NCBI GenBank assembly: GCA_900556195.1
Contig: USOJ01000042.1
Location: 1-7,329 of the forward strand
Length of the DNA stretch: 7,329 bases
Source of the DNA: an uncultured Eubacteriales bacterium
GTDB taxonomy: Bacteria; Bacillota; Clostridia; Christensenellales; Borkfalkiaceae
Reading direction: 5' to 3'
The notes beneath the pieces were generated by a model. The model did no database searches. It saw only the letters and a list, made by a program, of their open reading frames with translations, and was not told the origin of the DNA. A program made the position numbers and the translations under genes. Positions 1-6,846 of the stretch are shown one piece after another. The stretch's first letter is position 1. Every line of letters begins with the position of its first letter.

Positions 1-1308
1 GTTCCGCAAGTTGCGGTATTGTTCATCGTTGACGGCGTTGAAATTCATTCGTTGAACATAAACTACGGTTCGGTCTTAACGCAGGTGCAAATAGACGAGG
101 CGGTAGCACAAGCCGGTAAAAATACGGATAGAAAGGTATTGTCCGTCAATTACGACGTTGATTCCGAAAACGACGAAGACGTTGAAATACTCGAAGATTG
201 CGAAATCGCGATAAATATGGATAACGGCGTTATGGTAGCGATTTCTGCATTGAACGTTAATGATGCCGTTCGCGGCGATAACGTAACAGCCGTTCGCGAT
301 GAGGCAACCGAAGCACCGGAAGGTTTTACCGTCGTTTATAAGACGACCGACGCAAAAGGCTCGATTAAAGTCAGCGACACCGAAACCGTAAAATCTCTCG
401 GCGTATCTATGGCGTATAACAGGTTAAGTCTTGCAAACTATAAAACCGTATACTTTGCAATGAAAACCGACGGATATATTCGTTTGGAAAAGCCGAACAA
501 GTCCGCAACCGAATACACGGGCAACGAATGGGTATTCGTTACTCTTAGCAACGGCGGCGATCATAGTTGGGATATAGTCATAAAAACGGCAAACGGAGAT
601 ATACTTCTTGACGAGAAGAATTATACAGCGCCGAGAAATGACGGATTGTACGTGGCGGATTCGTTAAACGATATTTTATACGGATCGAGATATTACGGAA
701 TCGTATCTCACTGCGCGGATTCTACGGGGACTACGCTTACGACTTGGGCTACCGAAATTCGCGCCACGAGACTTCCCGACAGAATCGGCTCGGCGATAAC
801 CGACGTTAAGGTAAGCGAAACGAACGTATTCGGCGACGGAACGGCTGTCGGCGGCATTACGCAAATAAGTATGGATAATTTGAAAGTTACGGGTTTTGCC
901 GAAGTTTATGAAAGTGAAGCGGCGAGCAGTGAATTTTCCTATCCAGCAAAGACGTTGTCTAACGTTTCTTTGACGAATTACAGTGGATTGAGATTTGCCG
1001 TAATGGTAGATAAGGCATACGTATACGTTGCAAACAACATAAACATTTATAAAGAATATATGGGTTCGTTGATGTATTATACGTTGACTCAAACCGCAGA
1101 TAATACTTGGACGGTAATCGTTGCCGACGAAGGCGGACACGTGATAGCTACTAAGGAAAACCTTAACGGAATTCACAGCGGATATCAGGATAATTCGCTT
1201 TCCGGTATTTTATGGGGAGCGGGCGATTTGTTTAAGTTAGAAAAAGCGGCAACGGGAGCAAAAGTATATTGCACCGAACTTCGCGGAACGCTTAAAGCGG
1301 GTGCGTAA
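1..1308 (+). CDS. Large surface or secreted repeat protein, C-terminal part (5' end outside window)
   Basis: The frame is open from base 1 to the TAA at 1306-1308, giving 435 residues with no convincing start. A TTG at 19 is possible but has no ribosome site and falls inside a domain, so the gene most likely begins upstream. The first 65 or so residues (nt 19-220) read like an InlB-type beta-grasp repeat: a VDG turn, an xYGS motif, then a strand ending in EDCEIAINM. Two related beta-rich units of about 135-150 residues follow (322-774 and 892-1293), sharing SLxNY, W-x-IVI and DSLxxILxG signatures. Composition is acidic, rich in Thr, Asn and Gly, with few cysteines, as in extracellular proteins. 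The visible C-terminus lacks an LPXTG signal and a membrane helix, so any anchor must be elsewhere or absent. Glycan binding or adhesion is plausible but only inferred. A terminator 32 bases downstream makes it the last gene of its transcript. Confidence 0.7.
   Translation, partial: VPQVAVLFIVDGVEIHSLNINYGSVLTQVQIDEAVAQAGKNTDRKVLSVNYDVDSENDEDVEILEDCEIAINMDNGVMVAISALNVNDAVRGDNVTAVRDEATEAPEGFTVVYKTTDAKGSIKVSDTETVKSLGVSMAYNRLSLANYKTVYFAMKTDGYIRLEKPNKSATEYTGNEWVFVTLSNGGDHSWDIVIKTANGDILLDEKNYTAPRNDGLYVADSLNDILYGSRYYGIVSHCADSTGTTLTTWATEIRATRLPDRIGSAITDVKVSETNVFGDGTAVGGITQISMDNLKVTGFAEVYESEAASSEFSYPAKTLSNVSLTNYSGLRFAVMVDKAYVYVANNINIYKEYMGSLMYYTLTQTADNTWTVIVADEGGHVIATKENLNGIHSGYQDNSLSGILWGAGDLFKLEKAATGAKVYCTELRGTLKAGA
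322..774 (+). repeat. Beta-rich domain, copy A, in the surface protein
   Basis: This is the first of two diverged protein-level repeats. It opens with GFTVVYK, then SLANYKTVYFAMKTD, a W-containing strand (SWDIVIKTANGDILLDEKN), DSLNDILYG and a closing TEIRATRL. Each element has a counterpart in the same order in the copy at 892-1293. The pattern of alternating hydrophobic strands with conserved aromatics suggests a beta-sandwich, as in carbohydrate-binding modules, but I cannot name a family. Confidence 0.65.
892..1293 (+). repeat. Beta-rich domain, copy B, in the surface protein
   Basis: This is the second copy of the domain at 322-774. Matching elements are GFAEVYE, SLTNYSGLRFAVMVDK, TWTVIVADEGGHVIATKEN, NSLSGILWG and CTELRGTL. 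The copies are clearly homologous in protein but share little at DNA level, so this is an old duplication and not a recent or recombining tandem repeat. Copy B lies almost at the C-terminus, followed only by KAGA. Confidence 0.65.
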
Positions 1309-1340
1309 TACGTATCTTTAAGTCGTTAGTAACGATTATT

Positions 1341-1387
1341 TTACCGCCCGAACGGGTTTGACACTCGTTCGGGCGGTAATTTTATTT
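1341..1387 (+). terminator. Rho-independent terminator of the surface-protein gene
   Basis: A perfect 14-bp inverted repeat pairs ttaccgcccgaacg (1341-1354) with cgttcgggcggtaa (1366-1379). Further pairs (a G-U, then G-C and T-A) can close the loop to about 5 bases. The run tttattt follows directly (1381-1387). It separates the surface-protein gene from the next promoter. Confidence 0.93.
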
Positions 1388-1404
1388 ATACGCATATTTT
1401 ACTA

Positions 1405-1433
1405 TTTACAAAATCTATGAAAAGTGATATAAT
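1405..1433 (+). promoter_or_regulatory. Sigma-A promoter of the glycoside hydrolase gene
   Basis: The -35 box TTTACA (1405-1410) lies 17 bases before a perfect TATAAT -10 box (1428-1433), which also has the extended -10 TG at 1425-1426. Transcription would start near 1440, leaving a leader of about 25 bases before the ATG at 1465. Together with the terminator upstream, this marks the hydrolase gene as its own transcription unit. Confidence 0.8.
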
Positions 1434-1447
1434 AATTCCGTTATATC
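1426..1447. promoter_or_regulatory. Candidate operator: palindrome over the -10 box and start site
   Basis: Arms gatataa (1426-1432) and ttatatc (1441-1447) are perfect inverted repeats with an 8-base spacer. The left arm contains most of the -10 box and the right arm starts at the predicted +1, so a bound dimer would block RNA polymerase. The left arm is not transcribed from this promoter, so an mRNA hairpin is not the explanation. Being AT-rich, it could be chance. No regulator gene is in the window. Confidence 0.4.
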
Positions 1448-1464
1448 GGCATAGGCGGTAATAT

Positions 1465-3411
1465 ATGGCAAGACTAAATGAAACCCGTAACGCAGATTCG
1501 CGTTGCGTGCATCTCGATTTTCACACGTCGGAACTTATTCCGGACGTCGGGGCAAAATTCGATAAAGAAAAATTCGCGAAAACTCTTAAAGACGCCAAAA
1601 TAAATTCGGTAACCGTTTTTGCAAAATGTCATCACGGTTGTTTTTATTATAAAGGCAGTAAGTTTTTCGTACACCCCGGTATGCAGGGCAGTTTATTGGA
1701 CGAACAATTAGACGCTTGTAAAAAAGCCGGCGTGTCCGCCAAGATTTATATTTCGGCTGGTATAGACGAACATATTTCCCGTCAACACCCCGAATGGCTA
1801 CGCAGAGAAAAGTACGGGGAAGATCAGGATGCAACGGGTTTCAGAAGACTTTGCTTTAACAGCGAATATCTGGATATATTAAAAGAACAAACCCGGGAAG
1901 TCGTCGAAAGATATAAACCGGACGGAGTATTTTTCGATATTATTTCTACGTGGCCTTGCTATTGCGATAACTGTCTTGCCGAAATGAAAAGACGGGGTTT
2001 AGACCCAAAAGACGAAAAGCAGGCGCAAATCGTAAACGACGAAGTAAACATGCGTTACTTCAAAGAGATAAATGCCGTAGTCAAGAGCGTAAGTCCGAAT
2101 ACTCAAATCGTACATAACGTTCCGTACCATATATGCACGCAGGAGTATATCGACGTAAACGACCAGATAGAACTCGAATCTTTGCCGACGGGCGGTTGGG
2201 GTTACGATAATTTCCCGGCAATGGTTGCGTATTTACGCAGGCAAAACAAAAACGTGGTCGGTATGACGGGCAAATTTCACCGCAGTTGGGGCGAATTCGG
2301 CGGCTATAAGTACCCCGAAGCGCTTCGGTTCGAAGCCGCGTTGGATCTTGCGTACGGAACGGGCATGAGCGTAGGCGATCAACTTCATCCGAGCGGTAAA
2401 CTCGACGATTATACGTACGAGATGATCGGCAACACTTTTAATTGGTTTGAAAAACGTCAAAAATACAGCGGCGGAGAATATCTGCCGGAACTTGCATTAT
2501 ATAGTCCGTCGCTCGGGATAGAATCCGATCAGGACGCAAGAACGGGCGCTTCGAGAATACTTTTAGAGGATAAGTATTTGTTCGACATGATCGGCGACGA
2601 CGAGATAGATAAAAAATATCCGCTTATTATTATCGCCACCGCAAGACCGCTTTCGGCTGCGGAAGTCGAAAAATTCAAAATTTACGCGGATAACGGCGGT
2701 AAAATTCTGGCGCAGGGTTCGGCTGCCGGAAGTTTGATTGACGGCGGCGTAGATCTCGGGTTTACCGAAATAACCGCAGACGACCTGACTCCTTGCTATT
2801 ACGTTTCGAAATATCCGCTTAAAGCGGGTAACGGCGTGCCGCTCGTCGTGTTCGGAAAGTCTTGGAATATAAAGGCAAGCGGAGAAGTGCTCTGCGATAA
2901 ATTATCGCCCTACTTCAAGCGGGAGGGAAAGAACTTCTGTTCACATGCCCATACGCCGTGCGATTACGACAAAGTTTCGCCCGCAATCACCGTCGGCAAA
3001 CACGGAATCGCAGTTGCTTCCGACTTATTTACGTTGTACGCAACGGACGGGGGAATGACTGCAAAAGTTCTGATTACTCCGCTTATAGAGCGTTTATTAA
3101 ATAATAAAAAAACCGTTATAACGGATTTGCCGAGTTCGGGAAAGGTTACGTTATACCGCAAGGGGAACGGTTTGACGCTTCATCTCGTTTACGCCAACAC
3201 CGTCGTAAGGGGCGGAGGAAACACTTCCGTCGAAGTTATCGAAGATATAATTACGATTTCTTGCGTAAACGTATCTCTGAAGGCCGAAAAGCCCGTCAAA
3301 GTCGTTTTACGGCCCGACGGAAAAGAATTGCCGTTTATCTATGAAAACGGAACGGTTAATTTTTCGCTTAAAGACTTTAACTGCTACGCCGCGATAGAAT
3401 TTATATATTAA
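1465..3411 (+). CDS. Putative alpha-L-fucosidase-like glycoside hydrolase (GHL6/GH151 type)
   Basis: The 648-residue protein has no signal peptide, so it should act in the cytoplasm on imported oligosaccharides. Residues 10-330 look like a TIM barrel of the hypothetical glycosyl hydrolase 6 group, with CVHLDFHTSE near the start, KIYISAGIDEH at 93-103 and a KPDGVFFD strand. D158 at the end of that strand is the best candidate nucleophile, by analogy with the beta-4 Asp of GH29 fucosidases. A C-Y-C-x-x-C cluster (C165, C167, C170) follows, as often seen in this group. Residues 338-480 fit the Rossmann-like 'beta-galactosidase trimerisation' domain (YPLIIIATARPLS, then a GGKILAQGSA strand). About 500-648 form a C-terminal beta-sandwich. 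Length and domain order match GH151, but beta-galactosidase-like activity remains possible. The ATG at 1465 follows a modest Shine-Dalgarno aggcgg (1453-1458). No intrinsic terminator is evident on the plus strand after the stop. Confidence 0.75.
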   Translation: MARLNETRNADSRCVHLDFHTSELIPDVGAKFDKEKFAKTLKDAKINSVTVFAKCHHGCFYYKGSKFFVHPGMQGSLLDEQLDACKKAGVSAKIYISAGIDEHISRQHPEWLRREKYGEDQDATGFRRLCFNSEYLDILKEQTREVVERYKPDGVFFDIISTWPCYCDNCLAEMKRRGLDPKDEKQAQIVNDEVNMRYFKEINAVVKSVSPNTQIVHNVPYHICTQEYIDVNDQIELESLPTGGWGYDNFPAMVAYLRRQNKNVVGMTGKFHRSWGEFGGYKYPEALRFEAALDLAYGTGMSVGDQLHPSGKLDDYTYEMIGNTFNWFEKRQKYSGGEYLPELALYSPSLGIESDQDARTGASRILLEDKYLFDMIGDDEIDKKYPLIIIATARPLSAAEVEKFKIYADNGGKILAQGSAAGSLIDGGVDLGFTEITADDLTPCYYVSKYPLKAGNGVPLVVFGKSWNIKASGEVLCDKLSPYFKREGKNFCSHAHTPCDYDKVSPAITVGKHGIAVASDLFTLYATDGGMTAKVLITPLIERLLNNKKTVITDLPSSGKVTLYRKGNGLTLHLVYANTVVRGGGNTSVEVIEDIITISCVNVSLKAEKPVKVVLRPDGKELPFIYENGTVNFSLKDFNCYAAIEFIY

Positions 3412-3468
3412 AAATTTACTTCGCAAATTGAAGAACGTTCGGTTCGTATTATTCTTGTCCGGCAGGGC

Positions 3469-3504
3469 AAAATAAAAAACGAACCGGCCGAAAGCCGATT
3501 CGTT
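3469..3504 (-). terminator. Rho-independent terminator of tRNA-Leu
   Basis: Read on the minus strand, AACGAA pairs with TTCGTT (plus 3499-3504 and 3478-3483). One T-G wobble follows, then CGGC pairs with GCCG (3494-3497 and 3485-3488), closing a 5-base loop. A T-rich tract (TTTTTATTTT, plus 3478-3469) follows. The wobble would be a C-A mismatch on the other strand, and no T-run lies on that side, so it works for the minus strand only. It starts 4 bases after the tRNA 3' end. Confidence 0.85.
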
Positions 3505-3508
3505 CTTA

Positions 3509-3595
3509 TGGTGCCGCTGGTCGGGGTCGAACCGACACGGTATCGCTACCACGGGATTTTGAGTCCCGCGCGTCTGCCAATTCCACCACAGCGGC
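3509..3595 (-). tRNA. tRNA-Leu, anticodon CAA
   Basis: The minus strand folds into an 87-base class II tRNA. The acceptor stem is GCCGCTG/CAGCGGC. The anticodon stem CGGGA/TCCCG holds loop CTCAAAA, so the anticodon is CAA (plus 3559-3561), reading UUG. A long variable arm (GGTA-GCGA-TACC) is typical of tRNA-Leu. The T arm is GTCGG/CCGAC with loop TTCGACC. The 3' CCA is encoded (plus 3509-3511). It stands alone between convergent and divergent genes, with its own promoter and terminator. Confidence 0.97.
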
Positions 3596-3604
3596 ATATT
3601 TTGT

Positions 3605-3633
3605 CGTGAGAACCGTATCCGACGCAACTCACG
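3605..3633 (-). other. 5' leader hairpin of the pre-tRNA-Leu transcript
   Basis: From the predicted minus-strand start near 3634, the leader of about 39 bases contains CGTGAG (3633-3628) and CTCACG (3610-3605). Between them a symmetric TTG/GTT internal loop and a CGT/ACG stem can stack, closing a 5-base loop. This would fold the 5' end of the precursor before RNase P removes it. The pairing is visible; any role is inferred. Confidence 0.45.
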
Positions 3634-3638
3634 CAAAC

Positions 3639-3644
3639 TATAAT
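3639..3644 (+). promoter_or_regulatory. Possible -10 box for the polA operon
   Basis: A perfect TATAAT lies 53 bases before the polA start codon, in the only upstream region available to it. No good -35 hexamer stands 16-18 bases upstream (the 17-base position reads TATCCG) and there is no TG extension, so strength is doubtful. It overlaps the -10 box of the tRNA promoter on the opposite strand. The operon must start between the tRNA and 3697 unless it is read from further upstream. Confidence 0.35.
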
Positions 3645-3668
3645 AACATATCGCTTATAAAAAATCAA
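3640..3668 (-). promoter_or_regulatory. Promoter of tRNA-Leu
   Basis: On the minus strand, TTGATT (-35, plus 3668-3663) is followed after 17 bases by TATTAT (-10, plus 3645-3640). An extended -10 TG sits at plus 3648-3647. The start would fall near 3634, giving a 39-base leader. It lies inside the upstream region of the divergent polA gene. Confidence 0.7.
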
Positions 3669-3696
3669 CAAAATTTAACCGGGAAAAGGAAATTTT

Positions 3697-6252
3697 ATGA
3701 ATAAACTCGTACTGATCGACGGAAACAGCCTTATCAATCGCGCATTTTATGCGACTCCGCCGCTTTCCGCAAAAGACGGAACGCCTACGAACGCCGTTTA
3801 CGCGTTCGTCAATATGCTCGTCCGAATTATAGGGGATATTAAGCCGCAGTATATTCTGGTTGCATTCGACAGAAAAGAGCCGACGTTCAGACACGAAATG
3901 TACGCCGATTATAAGGGAACGAGAAAGCCGATGCCCGAAGACCTTCGTCCGCAAATAGATTTAATGAAAAAAGTTCTCGATACGATGGGCATATCGCGTT
4001 ATGAACAAGCGGGAATAGAAGCCGACGATATAATCGGCAGTATGGCTAAACGCTATAAGGGCGACACGATAATTATTACGGGCGATAAGGATAGTTTTCA
4101 GTTGGTAGACGAAACGACTTCCGTCTATTTCACCCGCCGCGGAATAACCGAAACGGAAATTTATTCAAATGAGAATTTCAAAGAAAAAACGGGTATAGAA
4201 CCCATTCAGATTATTGACTTAAAGAGTATGATGGGAGATTCTTCGGATAATATTCCGGGGATTGCGGGCGTGGGCGAAAAGACTGCGTTATCCCTCGTGG
4301 AAAAATACGGCAGTCTTGAAAATCTTTACTCTCATATCGACGAATTAAGCGGAAAACTCAAAGAAAAAGTTGAAAACTCCAAAGATATAGCCTATTTATC
4401 AAAGACGCTTGCCACGATTAACGTGAAACTCGATATTCCCGTTAAAGACGAAGACATGGGTTACTCGTTTCCGTTCGGAGCGGCGACTAAAAAATTATTT
4501 ATCGACCTCGACTTCAAAAACGTCCTCCGCCGCGAAGAACTCTTTTTAGCAGACGACGAAATATCCGTGTCCGTAAAAAAGAATAAAGAATTGCCCGAAA
4601 TTATTGAAGTCAACGACGTTGTTTCGTTGCCGAAATTCGACGAAGACAAACTACTTGCCGTAAATTTAGGCGATAATCTGAACGTTTACGACGGCGAGAA
4701 AGAATATAAAATAAATATCACCGATAATTTTTTCGATAAAGGCATAATGTACGGCGAAGCCGTCAGATATCTTGAAAAACTCGTAGAAAAAGATAAACGG
4801 AATTTCATCGTATACGCAAAAAAAGATTTACGTACCGAATTGAATAAGTTCAAAGTGGCGTTTAACGCGTTCGCCTACGACGTGGCGATAGAAAAATATC
4901 TTGCCGATTTCAGCGGAAAAGACGAAAAACTTTCCGAAGTTATAGCGGCTTACGATCTGGATAAAGACAGAATAGGCTGGTCGCTTAACGAAATCCACGA
5001 TAGGCTTTTCGAAAAACTTAAAACTGAAAATATGCTCGATTTGTACGAAAAAGTCGAACTCCCGCTTTCTGACGTTCTTTTCAGTATGGAAAGATCGGGG
5101 TTTAAGGTCGACGTCGCTACGCTCAACGAGATGGCAAACGAGTACGATAAGCGAATAGCAGTCATTGCCGAAAAAATCGACGAGTATGCCGGCGAAAAGG
5201 TCAACCCGAACAGCCCGAAACAACTCGGTAAAATTCTATATGATAAGTTGGGGCTTATTTCCGGCAAAAAGAAAGGCAATCCGTCGACGAGCGCCGACGT
5301 GCTTGAAAAAATCGCGGATAAACATCCTATAGTTCCGCTTATTCTTAAATACAGGCAACTGCAAAAATTAAATTCAACCTATATAAAGGGATTCAGACCG
5401 CTTATCGACGAAGATACGGGACTTATCCACACCTGCTTTAATCAGACTCTGACTACGACGGGCAGATTATCGTCAAAAGAGCCGAATTTACAAAATATTC
5501 CCGTAAGAGAACAGGAAGGCAAAGAGATAAGAAAACTTTTCGTTTCTTCGTTTGAAAACGGTAAAATAGTCGGCGCGGACTATTCTCAGATCGAATTGAG
5601 ATTATTGGCTCATTTCAGTAAATGTCAGCCGCTTATCGACGCGTTTTTAAGCGGAAAGGATATTCACAGAATTACGGCTTCGCAGGTTTTCGGCGTCGGC
5701 GAAGATCAAGTTACTCCCGAAATGCGTCGAAGCGCAAAAGCGGTAAATTTCGGCATTATATACGGAATTTCCGATTACGGTTTATCCGAGCAGTTGAAAA
5801 TTTCGCCGAAAAAAGCGGGAGAATATATAGCAAAGTATTTCGAAGCGTATCCGCACGTCAAAGAATATATGAATTCCAACGTCGAATTTGCAAGGAAGAA
5901 CGGTTACGTCAGTACGTTGCTCGGAAGAAAAAGATATATACCCGAAATCAATTCTTCTAACTTTAATTTACGCAGTTTCGGCGAAAGGGCGGCAATGAAT
6001 ATGCCGCTTCAAGGCACCGCGGCAGACGTAATTAAAATCGCAATGATTAAAGTCGCAAACCGGATAAAAAAAGAAGGGCTGCGTTCCCGACTTATTCTGC
6101 AGGTTCACGACGAGTTGATCGTCGATACCGCGGAGGATGAAGTCGAAGAAGTTAAAAACATACTCGTGGAGGAAATGCAGTCGGCGGTTACGCTTTCCGT
6201 GCCGTTGACGGTCGAAACCGAATGCGGAACTCGTTGGTTCGACGCAAAATAA
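3697..6252 (+). CDS. polA: DNA polymerase I
   Basis: This cytoplasmic repair enzyme fills gaps and removes Okazaki primers. The 851 residues are the usual length for Gram-positive forms. Residues 1-290 are the 5'-3' exonuclease (flap) domain: D8, D58, YKGTR at 72-76, EADD at 108-111, GDKD at 129-132 and GDSSDNIPG at 180-188, so all metal ligands look intact. Residues 300-425 occupy the 3'-5' exonuclease position, but the DxE motif is absent (LLAVNLGDNLNVYDG at 319-333), so proofreading is almost certainly lost, as in Bacillus and Thermus enzymes. The polymerase domain (450-851) has motif A DYSQIELR (D628, E633), the O helix RRSAKAVNFGIIYG (677-690) with F685 and Y689, and motif C HDE (804-806). 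The ATG at 3697 has Shine-Dalgarno aagga (3686-3690) at 6 bases. coaE follows after 3 bases. Confidence 0.98.
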   Translation: MNKLVLIDGNSLINRAFYATPPLSAKDGTPTNAVYAFVNMLVRIIGDIKPQYILVAFDRKEPTFRHEMYADYKGTRKPMPEDLRPQIDLMKKVLDTMGISRYEQAGIEADDIIGSMAKRYKGDTIIITGDKDSFQLVDETTSVYFTRRGITETEIYSNENFKEKTGIEPIQIIDLKSMMGDSSDNIPGIAGVGEKTALSLVEKYGSLENLYSHIDELSGKLKEKVENSKDIAYLSKTLATINVKLDIPVKDEDMGYSFPFGAATKKLFIDLDFKNVLRREELFLADDEISVSVKKNKELPEIIEVNDVVSLPKFDEDKLLAVNLGDNLNVYDGEKEYKINITDNFFDKGIMYGEAVRYLEKLVEKDKRNFIVYAKKDLRTELNKFKVAFNAFAYDVAIEKYLADFSGKDEKLSEVIAAYDLDKDRIGWSLNEIHDRLFEKLKTENMLDLYEKVELPLSDVLFSMERSGFKVDVATLNEMANEYDKRIAVIAEKIDEYAGEKVNPNSPKQLGKILYDKLGLISGKKKGNPSTSADVLEKIADKHPIVPLILKYRQLQKLNSTYIKGFRPLIDEDTGLIHTCFNQTLTTTGRLSSKEPNLQNIPVREQEGKEIRKLFVSSFENGKIVGADYSQIELRLLAHFSKCQPLIDAFLSGKDIHRITASQVFGVGEDQVTPEMRRSAKAVNFGIIYGISDYGLSEQLKISPKKAGEYIAKYFEAYPHVKEYMNSNVEFARKNGYVSTLLGRKRYIPEINSSNFNLRSFGERAAMNMPLQGTAADVIKIAMIKVANRIKKEGLRSRLILQVHDELIVDTAEDEVEEVKNILVEEMQSAVTLSVPLTVETECGTRWFDAK

Positions 6253-6255
6253 TTT

Positions 6256-6846
6256 ATGAAAAAACTTATTGCGATTACGGGCGGTATAGGCAGCGGAAAG
6301 AGTTTGCTTACCGATTATTTCGCGTCGCTCGGTTACGCCGTGCTCAGCGCGGACGAAATATATTCGGACCTCTTGAAAGACGAATATTTCGTCAAGGGTA
6401 TTTGCGACGCAGTAGGCGTCCGCCCCGTTCTTCTGAACGGTCGATATACGCTTGACAGAAAAGCGGTTGCCGAAAAGGTGTTCGGAAACCCCGCCGAAAG
6501 AAAAAAACTCGATGATTTTACGCACGGTGCGATAATGAGCGAGATGTTCTCGCGAGCAAACGATTGCTGCGGCGTAGTGTTTTGCGAAGTTCCGCTTTTG
6601 TTCGAAGGCGGATACGATAAATATTTCGATTGCGTTATCGTCGTTTTCAGAAACGAAAACGAAAGGATAAGTTCTGTAGTTTCAAGAGATAATAAAAGCG
6701 AAGAATTAGTTAAAGAAATAATCAAAAATCAATACGATTATTCAAAACTTGCCGAAAACGGGCATACTATATTCGTGGAGAATAACGGTACGCCTCGGTT
6801 TTTATATGAAAAGGCAAACGAAATTATCGAAAAGATCAATAATTAA
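6256..6846 (+). CDS. coaE: Dephospho-CoA kinase
   Basis: The enzyme phosphorylates the 3'-hydroxyl of dephospho-CoA with ATP, the last step of CoA synthesis, in the cytoplasm. The 196 residues fit the family. Visible motifs are the P-loop GGIGSGKS (9-16), SADEI with D33 (usually DAD), and VPLLFE (112-117). The LID region is divergent: the usual A-x-x-R-I-x-x-Q reads VKEIIKNQ (152-159), with I155 where Arg is expected, and the usual AD-x-x-I-x-N-x-G reads HTIFVENNG (170-178). The P-loop and D33 argue that it is still active. The ATG lies 3 bases after the polA stop without a clear Shine-Dalgarno, so translation is probably coupled to polA. In Bacillus the mutM gene sits between polA and coaE; here it is absent. 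Confidence 0.93.
   Translation: MKKLIAITGGIGSGKSLLTDYFASLGYAVLSADEIYSDLLKDEYFVKGICDAVGVRPVLLNGRYTLDRKAVAEKVFGNPAERKKLDDFTHGAIMSEMFSRANDCCGVVFCEVPLLFEGGYDKYFDCVIVVFRNENERISSVVSRDNKSEELVKEIIKNQYDYSKLAENGHTIFVENNGTPRFLYEKANEIIEKINN

Noticed and set aside
19..21. TTG as the true start of the first gene
   Set aside because: The frame is open back to base 1, no Shine-Dalgarno precedes it, and it falls inside a domain strand; a 5'-truncated gene explains it better.
676..1176. Minus-strand reading frame antisense to the surface protein
   Set aside because: There is no ribosome site or recognisable motif, and the plus strand carries the ordered repeated domain.
1416..1432. Possible catabolite-responsive element (tgaaaagtgata)
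   Set aside because: It lacks the central CG and the right half-site of the cre consensus.
3440..3486. Inverted repeat cggttcgt (3440-3447) / acgaaccg (3479-3486) as a plus-strand terminator for the hydrolase gene
   Set aside because: The loop is 31 bases and no T-run follows. It shares bases with the tRNA terminator and may be coincidental.
3307..3636. Minus-strand reading frame of 109 codons across the tRNA
   Set aside because: Its start (LWWNWQTRG...) is the familiar false peptide made by translating a tRNA-Leu gene, and the rest is antisense to the hydrolase gene.
5622..5960. Plus-strand frame inside polA
   Set aside because: It lies within the polymerase domain, is very rich in Arg and Lys, and is a frame shadow of the conserved motifs.
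5968..6525. Long minus-strand reading frame antisense to the end of polA and start of coaE
   Set aside because: Its product has no recognisable domain and it is fully antisense to two confidently identified genes.
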